Source: Acidimicrobiia bacterium (GTDB taxonomy: Bacteria; Actinomycetota; Acidimicrobiia; IMCC26256; JAENVU01). Taken from it: DNA of 14,646 nucleotides. A model generated the notes under the pieces. The model was given only the letters and a program-made list of their open reading frames with translations, searched no databases and had not been told where the DNA came from. The position numbers and the translations under genes are program-made. Location: the NCBI GenBank assembly GCA_025357995.1, contig JANYLF010000138.1, positions 1 to 14,646 of the forward strand. Reading direction: 5' to 3'. Within the stretch, counting starts at the first letter, position 1, and every line of letters starts with the position of its first letter. Positions 5,818 to 13,276 of this stretch are shown one piece after another.

Positions 5818-7181
5818 GAGGGGCCCATCGGCGGATCGGGCGAGTACGGGCCGGAGATGTCGAAACCGGCGCGCCAGCGGCGAGCCATCGAGCGCAAGAC
5901 CAACACGGTCACCACGCCCACCGCGAGGTAGACGCCGACGACCACCAGGAACGTCACCCACACACCGGAGTTCGTCGTCGCACCTTGCGGCACGCGCATG
6001 AACCCGTGCACGATCCACGGTTGACGACCGACTTCGGTCACGACCCAGCCGGCTTCGAGCGCGGCGACACTCGCGACTCCGGAAACCGCCGCCGCGCGGA
6101 GGAACCAGACGGTGCGCGGGAGGTCGCGTCGTCGCCACCAGGTGACGCCGAACCATACGGACAGCAATGCGAGCGCGGAGCCCAACCCGATCATGAGATC
6201 CCACGCAAGGTGCACCGTATTCACCTGAGCGAACGTCGGTCGGTCGCGCGCGGGAACTGCGCGCAAGCCCTGGACCTTGGTACTGGTCGAGTAGCCGGAG
6301 AGCAGCGACGCCGCGTCGGGAATCCTGATGCCCGCGTGCAGTCGGCCGCGGGCGTCGAGATAGCCGCCGAGCGTTTCCGGTACGTGCGTCCCCGTCTTCG
6401 ACACGAGTTCGATGGCCGCGAACTTGGTGGGGTCGTCGTGGAAGACCGCCCGCGCCACGAAGTCACCGACCACCATCTGCACCGGCGCGGCGATGGCCGC
6501 AATGGTGAACGGAATCAAGAAGCCCAGCCGGTGGTACCGATCGCGCCGACCCCGCAACATCGCGACGGCATACACCGACGCGATGAGAAACCCGCCAACG
6601 AGATACGCCGCCACCAACATGTGCGCGGTCTCGTACGGGAAGGCGCGGTTGAAGATCACCTTCATCGCATCGACGTGCACCACCTTTCCCGCCGCGTTGA
6701 GCCGGAAGCCTGCCGGTTGGTTCATCCACGCGTTCGCGGCGATGACCGAAGCGGTACCACCGATCCCGGACACCACGATCGGTACCCCGGACCACCAGTG
6801 CGCGCGCGGCGAGAGTCGATCCCAGCCGTAGATGTAGATCGCCAGGAAGATCGCCTCGAGAAAGAAGAAGAGGCCCTCGATCGCGAAGGGAATTCCGAAC
6901 GCATCGCCGAAGCGACCCATGAAACGCGGCCACAGCAACCCGAACTCGAACGTGAGCACCGTGCCGGTCACCGCGCCGACCGCGAAGGTGACAGCTAACA
7001 CCTTCGACCATCGGCGGGCGAGCAGGCGCGCGTCGGCATCGCCGTGCTTCATCGCCTTGCGCTCGGCCACGAGGATCATGAACGCCCACGCCACTCCGAG
7101 CGGCACGAGGATGATGTGCACCCCGAGCGTGAACGCCATCTGCGCGCGGGCCCACGGCACCGGATCAACCGCCAGGATCAT
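5814..7181 (-). CDS. cydA: Cytochrome bd quinol oxidase subunit I
   Basis: This 455-residue haem-bearing subunit of cytochrome bd sits in the inner membrane. Expected haem ligands are visible by comparison with the E. coli protein: H22 (E. coli H19), H187 in Y-E-T-A-H-M (H186), M330 in A-W-D-L-M-I-G-L-G (M393), and E376 in L-E-A-G-W (E445). The G-R-Q-P-W signature is at 385-389. Quinol-site residues K253 and E258 in P-T-K-F-A-A-I-E match E. coli K252 and E257. The protein is about 65 residues shorter than E. coli CydA, with a short segment between these quinol residues and M330, so it is of the short Q-loop type. ATG 7181 has no Shine-Dalgarno but a TACACT box eight bases upstream. cydB follows with an ATGA overlap. 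Confidence 0.97.
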   Translation of the reverse strand: MILAVDPVPWARAQMAFTLGVHIILVPLGVAWAFMILVAERKAMKHGDADARLLARRWSKVLAVTFAVGAVTGTVLTFEFGLLWPRFMGRFGDAFGIPFAIEGLFFFLEAIFLAIYIYGWDRLSPRAHWWSGVPIVVSGIGGTASVIAANAWMNQPAGFRLNAAGKVVHVDAMKVIFNRAFPYETAHMLVAAYLVGGFLIASVYAVAMLRGRRDRYHRLGFLIPFTIAAIAAPVQMVVGDFVARAVFHDDPTKFAAIELVSKTGTHVPETLGGYLDARGRLHAGIRIPDAASLLSGYSTSTKVQGLRAVPARDRPTFAQVNTVHLAWDLMIGLGSALALLSVWFGVTWWRRRDLPRTVWFLRAAAVSGVASVAALEAGWVVTEVGRQPWIVHGFMRVPQGATTNSGVWVTFLVVVGVYLAVGVVTVLVLRSMARRWRAGFDISGPYSPDPPMGPS

Positions 7182-7189
7182 TGCGTTCG

Positions 7190-7195
7190 AGTGTA
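7190..7195 (-). promoter_or_regulatory. Candidate -10 box of a leaderless cydAB promoter
   Basis: TACACT on the minus strand (7195-7190) ends eight bases before the cydA ATG. It fits TAnnnT, and the spacing would put the transcript start within a base or two of the start codon. There is no Shine-Dalgarno and no clear -35 box. Confidence 0.45.
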
Positions 7196-7220
7196 CGAGT
7201 GCGGGCAGAGCGCGACGCGG

Positions 7221-8490
7221 CTACACGAGCATCGGTTCGGGACGGATCGCGTGGCCGGGCAATGTCTCCGGCGGGTCGGTTTCGTGTTCCTCCGCCCATG
7301 GATGGCGGTGCAGCTCGCGACCATCGGGCCGGTACACGCGTAGGACCTGATCGTCGAACGTCACCATCCAATCCGGATGTGCGTGGAGGAACCGATGATG
7401 GCGCCCGCACAGCAGGAATCCGTTGGCAATACTCGTGGGCCCACCGTGGATCCAGTGCACGAAGTGGAGCACGTTCGCACCACGCGGCGGGGATCTCACA
7501 GCCGGGCCACTGGCATCCGCGGTCTCGAGCGACGATCCCCCGCCGGATCGGTGCCGGCCACGACTGGCCCTGCCGGCCGACATCAAGCGGTTTCGACCCC
7601 GGTCCCATCACGACCCGCGAAACATGGCAATCGCACAGGAGCCGCTCGATCTCGCGGCGGTGCATCGGTCCCGTGAACATCCCATCGGCGCGACCGAGCA
7701 CGTCGTCCAGCAACGTTTCCCAATCGACGACGACCGTCACGTGAGCCTTCGCGCGGCTCGCCGAAACGCCCCGCGCGAGGGCAACCTCACAGATGCGGAC
7801 CAACGCATCGGCGCGGCGTTGCGCGGGCGTCCGGTCGTCGCCCTCCAAAGGGGGATCCATGAACGCGGCCAGCGCGGCCTGAACCGTCTCCGCGTCTGCG
7901 CCGCAGAGCTCGCCCGTCACCGCAGTTCGGCCGCCCAATATCGGCGACAACGTGAGGCCGTTGCAGTCAGCAGGTTCCGTGCCATCACCCTGCGCCAGAT
8001 TTCTAAAGTGCGCGACGGCCTTGCGCAGCGCCGGATGCTCACCTCGCCGAGCGAGTTTCAGAAACTCCGCCTCGCACACCGCGAGCTTCTCGTCATGGCC
8101 CGCGACCCGCGCGGACGCGATCGCTTCCATCGCACCCGTACTGATCTCACCGTTGCGCCAGGCCGCGCCCGACTCAGGTAGCAACTCCGCGACCTCGGCG
8201 ACCCGCATCGAGTGGTTCATCACCGTCCGACGGATTCCGGTCTTCCATCCCATCCACGCCGGCATCGACGAATGGCCGTCGGCCAAGCCCAGTCCACGAC
8301 CCTGCGCCGTGACGGACCAATGTGCGAACACGCCATCGAGACGATCCATCGACCGACGCAATCTCACGAGGTCCTTCGCGATCGCGGCGTCGGCACAATC
8401 GGTGAGCGCCATGGCTGCCACCAACTTCACTGCCGCGCGCAAGACGCCCAAGGGATCATGATCTGTCGACAACCCATCGCCCTCGTCCAC
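7221..8490 (-). pseudogene. DUF222/HNH endonuclease-type gene, frameshifted
   Basis: The intact 5' part encodes a DUF222 domain (roughly the first 330 residues, from L-R-A-A-V-K-L onward). It then reads into the HNH leader D-R-G-C-Q-W-P-G-C-E-I-P-A-A-W-C-E, after which this frame loses similarity. The other frame carries H-F-V-H-W-I-H-G-G-P-T, the N of S-I-A-N-G, L-L-C-G-R-H-H and a tail ending at TAG 7221. At the join the coding strand reads TGC-GAA-C-GTG-CTC-CAC. Removing one A and changing CTC to CAC gives C-D-V-H-H-F-V-H-W, the family motif at exact spacing. So there is a +1 frameshift near 7474 and a His-to-Leu change at 7467-7469. Repaired length is about 422 residues. GTG 8490 was chosen as start; TTG 8472, with GAGGG seven bases upstream, is equally good. 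DUF222/HNH genes are abundant in actinobacteria and their roles are mostly unknown. Confidence 0.85.
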
Positions 8491-8583
8491 GCGCGCATCA
8501 CCCTCAGCACGAATCGAGCACCGAACCCGGCGCCACCACCTGCCCGCCACACGGCTCCCGAAGGAACGAGTCCACGCGTTCGG

Positions 8584-8604
8584 TACGACACGTCGCATGT
8601 CGTA
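8584..8604. promoter_or_regulatory. 21-bp dyad, arms TACGACA / TGTCGTA
   Basis: Perfect 7-bp inverted arms (8584-8590 and 8598-8604) flank a 7-bp centre. No T-run follows, so it looks more like a protein-binding site than a terminator. It lies 126 bp upstream of the hydrolase start and about 94 bp upstream of the pseudogene start. The regulator is unknown. Confidence 0.45.
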
Positions 8605-8616
8605 GTACGTCCGAAC

Positions 8617-8645
8617 CGGGTAGCGATACCCTACCCGAACGTTCG
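8617..8645. promoter_or_regulatory. Second 21-bp dyad (CGGGTAG / CTACCCG) running into palindrome CGAACGTTCG
   Basis: The dyad has perfect 7-bp arms at 8617-8623 and 8631-8637 with a 7-bp centre. Its right arm runs into the 10-bp palindrome CGAACGTTCG (8636-8645), and CCGAAC also occurs at 8611-8616 and 8635-8640. Its centre is 33 bp from the centre of the first dyad, about three helical turns. It could form a small hairpin but has no T-tract. Confidence 0.45.
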
Positions 8646-8716
8646 TTTGGCATCAAGCAGATTCACCAACATTTCCGCACCATATTTGCCTCGATCCAAT
8701 GCCCGGATGAGACACG

Positions 8717-8722
8717 TAAGGT
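8717..8722 (+). promoter_or_regulatory. Candidate -10 box of a leaderless hydrolase promoter
   Basis: TAAGGT ends seven bases before ATG 8730. It overlaps the alternative GTG at 8721, which argues for the ATG as the real start. No Shine-Dalgarno or -35 box is evident. Confidence 0.5.
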
Positions 8723-8729
8723 GACCGCG

Positions 8730-9698
8730 ATGTTCGCCCGTCGTCACCAATTCACCGCCGTCCTACTCGGCGCCATTGCCCTCGTCGCGACGGCATGTTC
8801 GTCGAGCTCCCAGCCCGATGCCGCGAAGACCACAACGACCACGGCGCCACCGTCGGCCGACATCGCTCAAACCACGATCCGCGCCAACGGGCTCACGTTC
8901 AACGCACTCGCTGCCGGTCCACCGACCGGGCGGCTCGTGATCCTCCTCCACGGATTCCCGCAGTCGAGTTACGAGTGGCGCAATCAACTGCCCGTTCTCG
9001 CGCGCGCCGGCTACCACGCGGTCGCGCCGGATCAGCGCGGTTACTCCCCCGGCGCGCGACCCACGAACGACGTCGACTACGCGATCGCCAACATGGTCGC
9101 GGACACAATCGCGATCGCGGATCACTTTCATGCGAAGACGTTCGACCTCATCGGCCACGATTGGGGCGCGGGTGTCGCCTGGGCGACCGCCATCGCGCAT
9201 CCCAACCGGCTCAAGACGTTGACCGCGGTATCGGTCCCTCACCCCGCGGCCTACGCGAAGGCCAGCGAGAACCCGAACGGCGAGCAACACAACAAGAAGG
9301 GTTACATCGATACCTTCGTCGCGCCGGGCGCGGCCAACACCTTGGCCAACGCCGGGTTCCTCCGCGCGGCGTTCGGAACGTCCGCCACCGACGCCGACAT
9401 CGCCGAATTCATGAAAGTCCTCGGCACCCCCGCCGCGATGAACGCCGCGCTCGCGTGGTACCGCGCCAACGATCTCCGGAACGGCCTGGGCGCGACGGCG
9501 CCCCCGGTCACGGTGCCGACGCTCTTCGTCTACGGCACCGCCGACTGTTGCCTCGGCCGTGACGCCGCCGATCTGACGAAGAACTACGTGACCGGCCCGT
9601 ACACCTACGAAGTGCTCGAGGGTGTGAGCCACTGGATCCCCGAACAAGCCGCACTCCGGCTCAACGCGCTGATCCTGAGGTTCCTGACCAAATACTGA
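8730..9698 (+). CDS. Lipoprotein alpha/beta hydrolase of epoxide-hydrolase type
   Basis: This 322-residue exported hydrolase begins with a lipoprotein signal peptide: M-F-A-R-R-H, a hydrophobic core, and the lipobox A-T-A-C, making C23 the lipid-anchored residue. A Ser/Thr/Pro linker follows. The catalytic domain has the oxyanion motif H-G-F-P (74-77), the nucleophile elbow G-H-D-W-G-A-G (142-148) with D144, a likely acid D272 in G-T-A-D, and H301 in V-S-H-W-I-P-E-Q. An Asp nucleophile points to epoxide hydrolase or haloalkane dehalogenase rather than esterase; epoxide hydrolase fits the H-G-F-P and G-H-D-W context best. It is predicted to act outside the cytoplasmic membrane on an unknown substrate. 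I chose ATG 8730, not GTG 8721, because a TAAGGT box ends seven bases before it. Confidence 0.88.
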   Translation: MFARRHQFTAVLLGAIALVATACSSSSQPDAAKTTTTTAPPSADIAQTTIRANGLTFNALAAGPPTGRLVILLHGFPQSSYEWRNQLPVLARAGYHAVAPDQRGYSPGARPTNDVDYAIANMVADTIAIADHFHAKTFDLIGHDWGAGVAWATAIAHPNRLKTLTAVSVPHPAAYAKASENPNGEQHNKKGYIDTFVAPGAANTLANAGFLRAAFGTSATDADIAEFMKVLGTPAAMNAALAWYRANDLRNGLGATAPPVTVPTLFVYGTADCCLGRDAADLTKNYVTGPYTYEVLEGVSHWIPEQAALRLNALILRFLTKY

Positions 9699-9719
9699 AT
9701 CCGAACTCACGCGTCGCGG

Positions 9720-9725
9720 TAAGTT
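9720..9725 (+). promoter_or_regulatory. Candidate -10 box of a leaderless promoter for the amidotransferase-like gene
   Basis: TAAGTT ends eight bases before GTG 9734. The gene could therefore be transcribed separately from the hydrolase, whose stop codon is only 35 bp upstream. No Shine-Dalgarno is visible. Confidence 0.45.
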
Positions 9726-9733
9726 GAACTCCC

Positions 9734-10480
9734 GTGCCGATCACCGCCGGGAACCACACCGCTCCTCGCATCGCCATCGTCGGCGATCGACAACCTTCCT
9801 TCGTGGCGCAGGACGAGATCGAGTCTGCGCTCGCACACTCCGGCGCGCAGCTCGATACCGACCTCGACGTCCGATGGGTCGGCACCGAGGATCTTGCCGA
9901 CGGCGACGCTGCGCCACTGGCCGACGCGCACGGAATCTGGTGCGCGCCGGGGAGTCCATACCGCAGCTTCGACGGCGCGCTCGCCGGCATCCGGTTCGCC
10001 CGGGAACACCAAGTGCCGTTCCTCGGGACGTGCGCGGGATTTCAACACGGCGTGATCGAGTTCGCCCGCAACGTGCTCGGCATGACCGGCGCGTCGTCCT
10101 CCGAATACGGCCCGGTGGAGGCCGCCGATCAGTTGTTCATCGACGAGTTGTTGTGCTCAGTCGTGGGCCAACGGATGACGGTCGCGATCACGGATCCGAC
10201 CGTGAAGGAGATCTACGGCACCGACCAGGCGGAGGAGCAGTACTACTGCCGATTCGGCCTGTTGGAGGAGCACACGGCGCGTCTGGCCGCGGCCGGGCTG
10301 CATGTGTTGGGTGTGGATCTGGCAGATGGCGGAACCCGCATCTTGCGCCTCGCCGATCACCCGTCGTACGTGCTCACCCTGTTTGTCCCGCAGTGCGCGT
10401 CCACTCCGGAACGTCCGCACCCACTCGTGACCGCGTACCTTCTGGCCGCGATGGCCCGGGCCGGCGCTACGGCTCGATGA
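9734..10480 (+). CDS. Class I glutamine-amidotransferase-like protein (related to the CTP synthase C-terminal domain)
   Basis: This 248-residue stand-alone domain resembles the glutaminase half of CTP synthase. R-I-A-I-V-G-D opens the first strand, G-I-W-C-A-P-G-S-P-Y is at 67-76, and the nucleophile elbow F-L-G-T-C-A-G-F-Q-H places the cysteine at C100. D-H-P-S-Y-V then leads to the third catalytic region, where CTP synthase has F-H-P-E but this protein has F-V-P-Q (217-220), followed by a normal R-P-H-P-L. The His and Glu that activate the cysteine are thus V218 and Q220. It may not hydrolyse glutamine in the standard way, or may use other residues. The synthetase domain of PyrG is absent. 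Start GTG 9734 has no Shine-Dalgarno but a TAAGTT box upstream. Its 3' end overlaps the thioesterase gene by 14 bp tail-to-tail. No specific function can be given. Confidence 0.85.
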   Translation: MPITAGNHTAPRIAIVGDRQPSFVAQDEIESALAHSGAQLDTDLDVRWVGTEDLADGDAAPLADAHGIWCAPGSPYRSFDGALAGIRFAREHQVPFLGTCAGFQHGVIEFARNVLGMTGASSSEYGPVEAADQLFIDELLCSVVGQRMTVAITDPTVKEIYGTDQAEEQYYCRFGLLEEHTARLAAAGLHVLGVDLADGGTRILRLADHPSYVLTLFVPQCASTPERPHPLVTAYLLAAMARAGATAR

Positions 10481-10877
10481 GCTCCGACTCGAGTCGAGCG
10501 CGCAGCTCGTCCGGGATCGCGGTGGAGTCGTGGGTGTTGGGCGTCACGCTGACGTAGGTGATGGTGCCGACACACACGGGACGACCGTCGACGGTCGCGT
10601 CGTAGCGCACATCGAACGACTTCGAACCGATACGGCTCGGAGCGACGGCGATATCGACCAGCTCGTCGAAGCCGACCGGGCCGCTCCACTCCAGGACGGC
10701 CTTCACCAACATCACATCGAACTCCTCGAAGAAGGCGACCGACGCTTCGTAGCCAAGATGGCCGAAGTACCGCGTGCACGCTTCGTCGAAGAACGTGAGC
10801 CAATGAGCGTTGAACACCACGCCCTGCATGTCGACCTCCGCATACCGCGGCCGGACGACATGCACGAACTTGGCCAT
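10467..10877 (-). CDS. 4-hydroxybenzoyl-CoA-type (YbgC/FadM-like) acyl-CoA thioesterase
   Basis: This 136-residue single-hotdog protein has the family active-site segment R-Y-A-E-V-D-M-Q-G-V-V-F-N-A-H-W (11-26). D16 is the expected catalytic aspartate and N23-A-H25 the conserved turn. Such enzymes hydrolyse short- to long-chain or aryl acyl-CoAs in the cytoplasm; the substrate here is not determinable. The ATG at 10877-10875 lies four bases after the pheT TGA, with a GGAG at 10889-10886 inside the pheT end eight bases upstream. It is therefore probably the third gene of the pheS-pheT operon. Its stop overlaps the convergent amidotransferase-like gene by 14 bp. Confidence 0.9.
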   Translation of the reverse strand: MAKFVHVVRPRYAEVDMQGVVFNAHWLTFFDEACTRYFGHLGYEASVAFFEEFDVMLVKAVLEWSGPVGFDELVDIAVAPSRIGSKSFDVRYDATVDGRPVCVGTITYVSVTPNTHDSTAIPDELRARLESELIEP

Positions 10878-10881
10878 GCGC

Positions 10882-13272
10882 TCAGCTCCGCAGTTCGGCG
10901 TCGTGCGCCTTGATCACCGCGTCGATGCACGCCTGCCATACCGCGGTGAGCTCGGTGTCCTTCAGCGTGCGATCGGGCGCTCGGAATCGCAACGCGATCG
11001 CCAGGCTGCGGCGGCCCGCGCCCAGCGCGTCGGAACGGAACTCGTCGAAGACCCGGGCGTCCTCGAGGAGGTCGCCGCCGGCCTTGCGCACCGTTGCGAG
11101 CACCGCAGCGGCCGGGACCGACTCATCGAGGACGAACGCGAGGTCCATCGCGGCGGCCGGATAGCGCGACAGCGGCGTGAACGCGGGGTCGCGCCGTTCA
11201 CCCGCCAGCAACGGATCGAGATGCAGCTCGAACCCGACCGCCGAGCCGGGCGCGCCGAATGCGTCGAGCACGCCCGGATCGATTTCCCCCACGGCGCCGA
11301 TCACCGCGTGGTCCACCACGATCGACGCGGCACGACCGGCGATGAACCCGGGATGGTCGTCACTGCGAGTTTCGACGCGAGACAGCTGCAATGCGTCGAC
11401 GACGGCGTGGAGCACGTCGGTCGCGTCGTAGACATCAACCGGGCGATCGGCCTCCACGGGACCACGCCGGACCATTCCGGTGAGCAGCACCACGAGATGA
11501 TCCCGCTCATCCGGGAGGAGCTGTTTCTTGGGTGGCGCGCCGAACACATGGCCGAGCTCGAAGAACGCGAGGTCGGTGATGCCCTGGCCGGCATTGTGTG
11601 CGGCCGACTTCAACAACCCGGGGAGGATCGCGGGTCGCAGGATCGGTTCTTCGGCACTCAACGAGTTGGTGGCGCGCACGGTCGCGTCGAGTGAAAGCCC
11701 CACACGGGTGACATCGCCCTCGGAGATCAACGGCAACGTGTACGCCTCACTCAGACCGAGGCCGACGAGCACATCCGCGACGAGCCGACGGGCGCGTTGG
11801 CGGGGCGTGAGTCCCCCACCCTGTTCGGTGGTGTGCGGGAGCGTGCGCGGGATGGAATCGAGCCCGACGCGGCGCCCGACTTCCTCCACGATGTCGATCT
11901 CGCGTGTGAGGTCGGGGCGGAATGTCGGCGCGATCGCCACGAACGTGTCTTCTTCACCCGTCTCCTCGATCTCGATCTCGATCGGTCGCAACGCATCGCG
12001 CACCTGCGCGCCGTCGAGCTCCAGCCCGAGTACCGCGCCAACGCGGGCCGGACGCACACGAATCCGTTCCCGTTCGATCGGCGCGGGGTATTCGTCGATC
12101 GCGGGTGGACCGGCCGGCGCGCTCGCTACCTCGGCCAACAACTCGACGACGCGATCGGACGCGCGCAGCACACCGTTTGGGTCGACCCCGCGCTCGAACC
12201 GCGCGCTCGCTTCCGAGCGCAGCCCGAGCCGCTTCGATGTCTTCGAGATTCCCATCGGCGCGAAGTACGCGACTTCCAAGACGATGCCCGTGGTGCCGTC
12301 GTGCACTTCGGCCTCGGCACCGCCCATGATCCCGGCGATGGCCTGCGGCCGACGGTCGGCGTCGCAGATCAGCAGGTCGGTCGGGAGCAGCTTCCGCTCC
12401 ACGTCGTCGAGCGTGGTGAGGGTCTCACCGTCATTCGCAAGTCGCACGACCAACCCAGGGCCGCGCAAGCGATCCAGATCGAACGCGTGCGACGGTTGAC
12501 CCAACTCCAACATCACGTAGTTCGTGACATCGACGACGTTCGAGATCGGCCGCATCCCCGCGAGCGTCAACCGCCGTTGCATCCACTCCGGTGACGGCCC
12601 CATCGTGACGCCGACGCGCCGCGCGGTGAAGCGCGGCGCACGATCGACAGCGTCGACTACGACGGTGATGTCGTCCGCGTCGCCCGACACGTCGACCGAC
12701 GGCACCGGAACCGTGAACGGGACACCGAAGTGCGCCGCGAGGTCGCGCGCCACCCCCGCTACCGACATCGCGTCGGACCGGTTGGGCGTGATCGACAGGT
12801 CGAACACCACATCGTGCAGGCCGAGCACGTCGCGCACGTCGAGACCGAGCTCGGAATCGGTCGACAACGCCAGGATGCCGTCGTGCTCGTCCCCGAGGCC
12901 GAGCTCACGCGACGAGCACAACATCCCGTCGGAGAGCTCACCGCGGATCTTGCGCTGCTCGAGCGTGAAGCCGCCGGGCAACGTGGCACCGCTGGGCGCG
13001 TAGGCCACGACCATGCCGTCGACCACGTTGGGCGCACCGCACACCACCGTGGTGGTGCCGTCACCGAACTCGATGTCGCACAGCTGCAACTTGTCGGCAT
13101 TGGGGTGGGGGCGAACCGCGAGGATTCGCGCCACCTTGACTCCGATGATTTCCGCGCCCGGCGCGTCGAGCGCCTCCACCTCGAGGCCGAGACGGTCGAG
13201 CGCTTCTGCGATCGTTCGCGCGTCGGCGTCGAGCGTGACGAAGTCGGTGAGCCACGAAAGAGGAACGCGCAT
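10882..13272 (-). CDS. pheT: Phenylalanine--tRNA ligase beta subunit
   Basis: This 796-residue beta subunit of the alpha2-beta2 class II PheRS is of normal bacterial length. The start M-R-V-P-L-S-W-L at ATG 13272 is the family N-terminus; the open frame continues upstream through pheS without similarity. Domains in order (rough positions): N-terminal part and EMAP-like tRNA-binding domain to about 155, with H-P-N-A-D-K-L and G-M-L-C-S; B3/B4 editing domain about 215-385, with the N-V-V-D-V-T-N-Y block and later G-I-M-G-G; B5 about 400-475; the catalytic-like core with R-P-D-L, E-V-G-R and I-L-R-P; and the C-terminal FDX-ACB anticodon-binding domain from about 700, with S-R-Y-P. The gene follows pheS after four bases and lacks a good Shine-Dalgarno, suggesting coupled translation. 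Confidence 0.97.
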   Translation of the reverse strand: MRVPLSWLTDFVTLDADARTIAEALDRLGLEVEALDAPGAEIIGVKVARILAVRPHPNADKLQLCDIEFGDGTTTVVCGAPNVVDGMVVAYAPSGATLPGGFTLEQRKIRGELSDGMLCSSRELGLGDEHDGILALSTDSELGLDVRDVLGLHDVVFDLSITPNRSDAMSVAGVARDLAAHFGVPFTVPVPSVDVSGDADDITVVVDAVDRAPRFTARRVGVTMGPSPEWMQRRLTLAGMRPISNVVDVTNYVMLELGQPSHAFDLDRLRGPGLVVRLANDGETLTTLDDVERKLLPTDLLICDADRRPQAIAGIMGGAEAEVHDGTTGIVLEVAYFAPMGISKTSKRLGLRSEASARFERGVDPNGVLRASDRVVELLAEVASAPAGPPAIDEYPAPIERERIRVRPARVGAVLGLELDGAQVRDALRPIEIEIEETGEEDTFVAIAPTFRPDLTREIDIVEEVGRRVGLDSIPRTLPHTTEQGGGLTPRQRARRLVADVLVGLGLSEAYTLPLISEGDVTRVGLSLDATVRATNSLSAEEPILRPAILPGLLKSAAHNAGQGITDLAFFELGHVFGAPPKKQLLPDERDHLVVLLTGMVRRGPVEADRPVDVYDATDVLHAVVDALQLSRVETRSDDHPGFIAGRAASIVVDHAVIGAVGEIDPGVLDAFGAPGSAVGFELHLDPLLAGERRDPAFTPLSRYPAAAMDLAFVLDESVPAAAVLATVRKAGGDLLEDARVFDEFRSDALGAGRRSLAIALRFRAPDRTLKDTELTAVWQACIDAVIKAHDAELRS

Positions 13273-13276
13273 GGAA

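Larger units (their letters stand above)
8491..8729. other. Palindrome-rich divergent spacer
   Basis: This 239-bp stretch has no recognisable gene. It separates the HNH pseudogene (minus) from the hydrolase gene (plus). It holds two 7-7-7 dyads, a 10-bp palindrome and, at its right end, a TAAGGT box for the hydrolase. A minus-strand frame stays open from ATG 8598 into the pseudogene, but the extra arginine-rich residues do not look like a DUF222 N-terminus. Confidence 0.6.

Noticed and set aside
4012..5931. A 639-codon plus-strand frame across the oxygenase gene and antisense to cydB
   Set aside because: It is Arg/His-rich low complexity, out of frame with the conserved oxygenase and antisense to a well-matched CydB.
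7165..7473. Continuation of the DUF222 gene in its original frame past the frameshift as a real C-terminus
   Set aside because: After the break the translation is a Pro/Arg/Ser-rich run without HNH features, while the conserved HNH remainder lies in the neighbouring frame.
7423..8181. Plus-strand frame antisense to the DUF222 gene
   Set aside because: There are no recognisable motifs, and the minus strand carries a clear DUF222 domain.
8636..8645. CGAACGTTCG as a LexA/SOS box
   Set aside because: Actinobacterial LexA sites have a 4-bp spacer between CGAAC and GTTCG. Here the half-sites are fused with no spacer.
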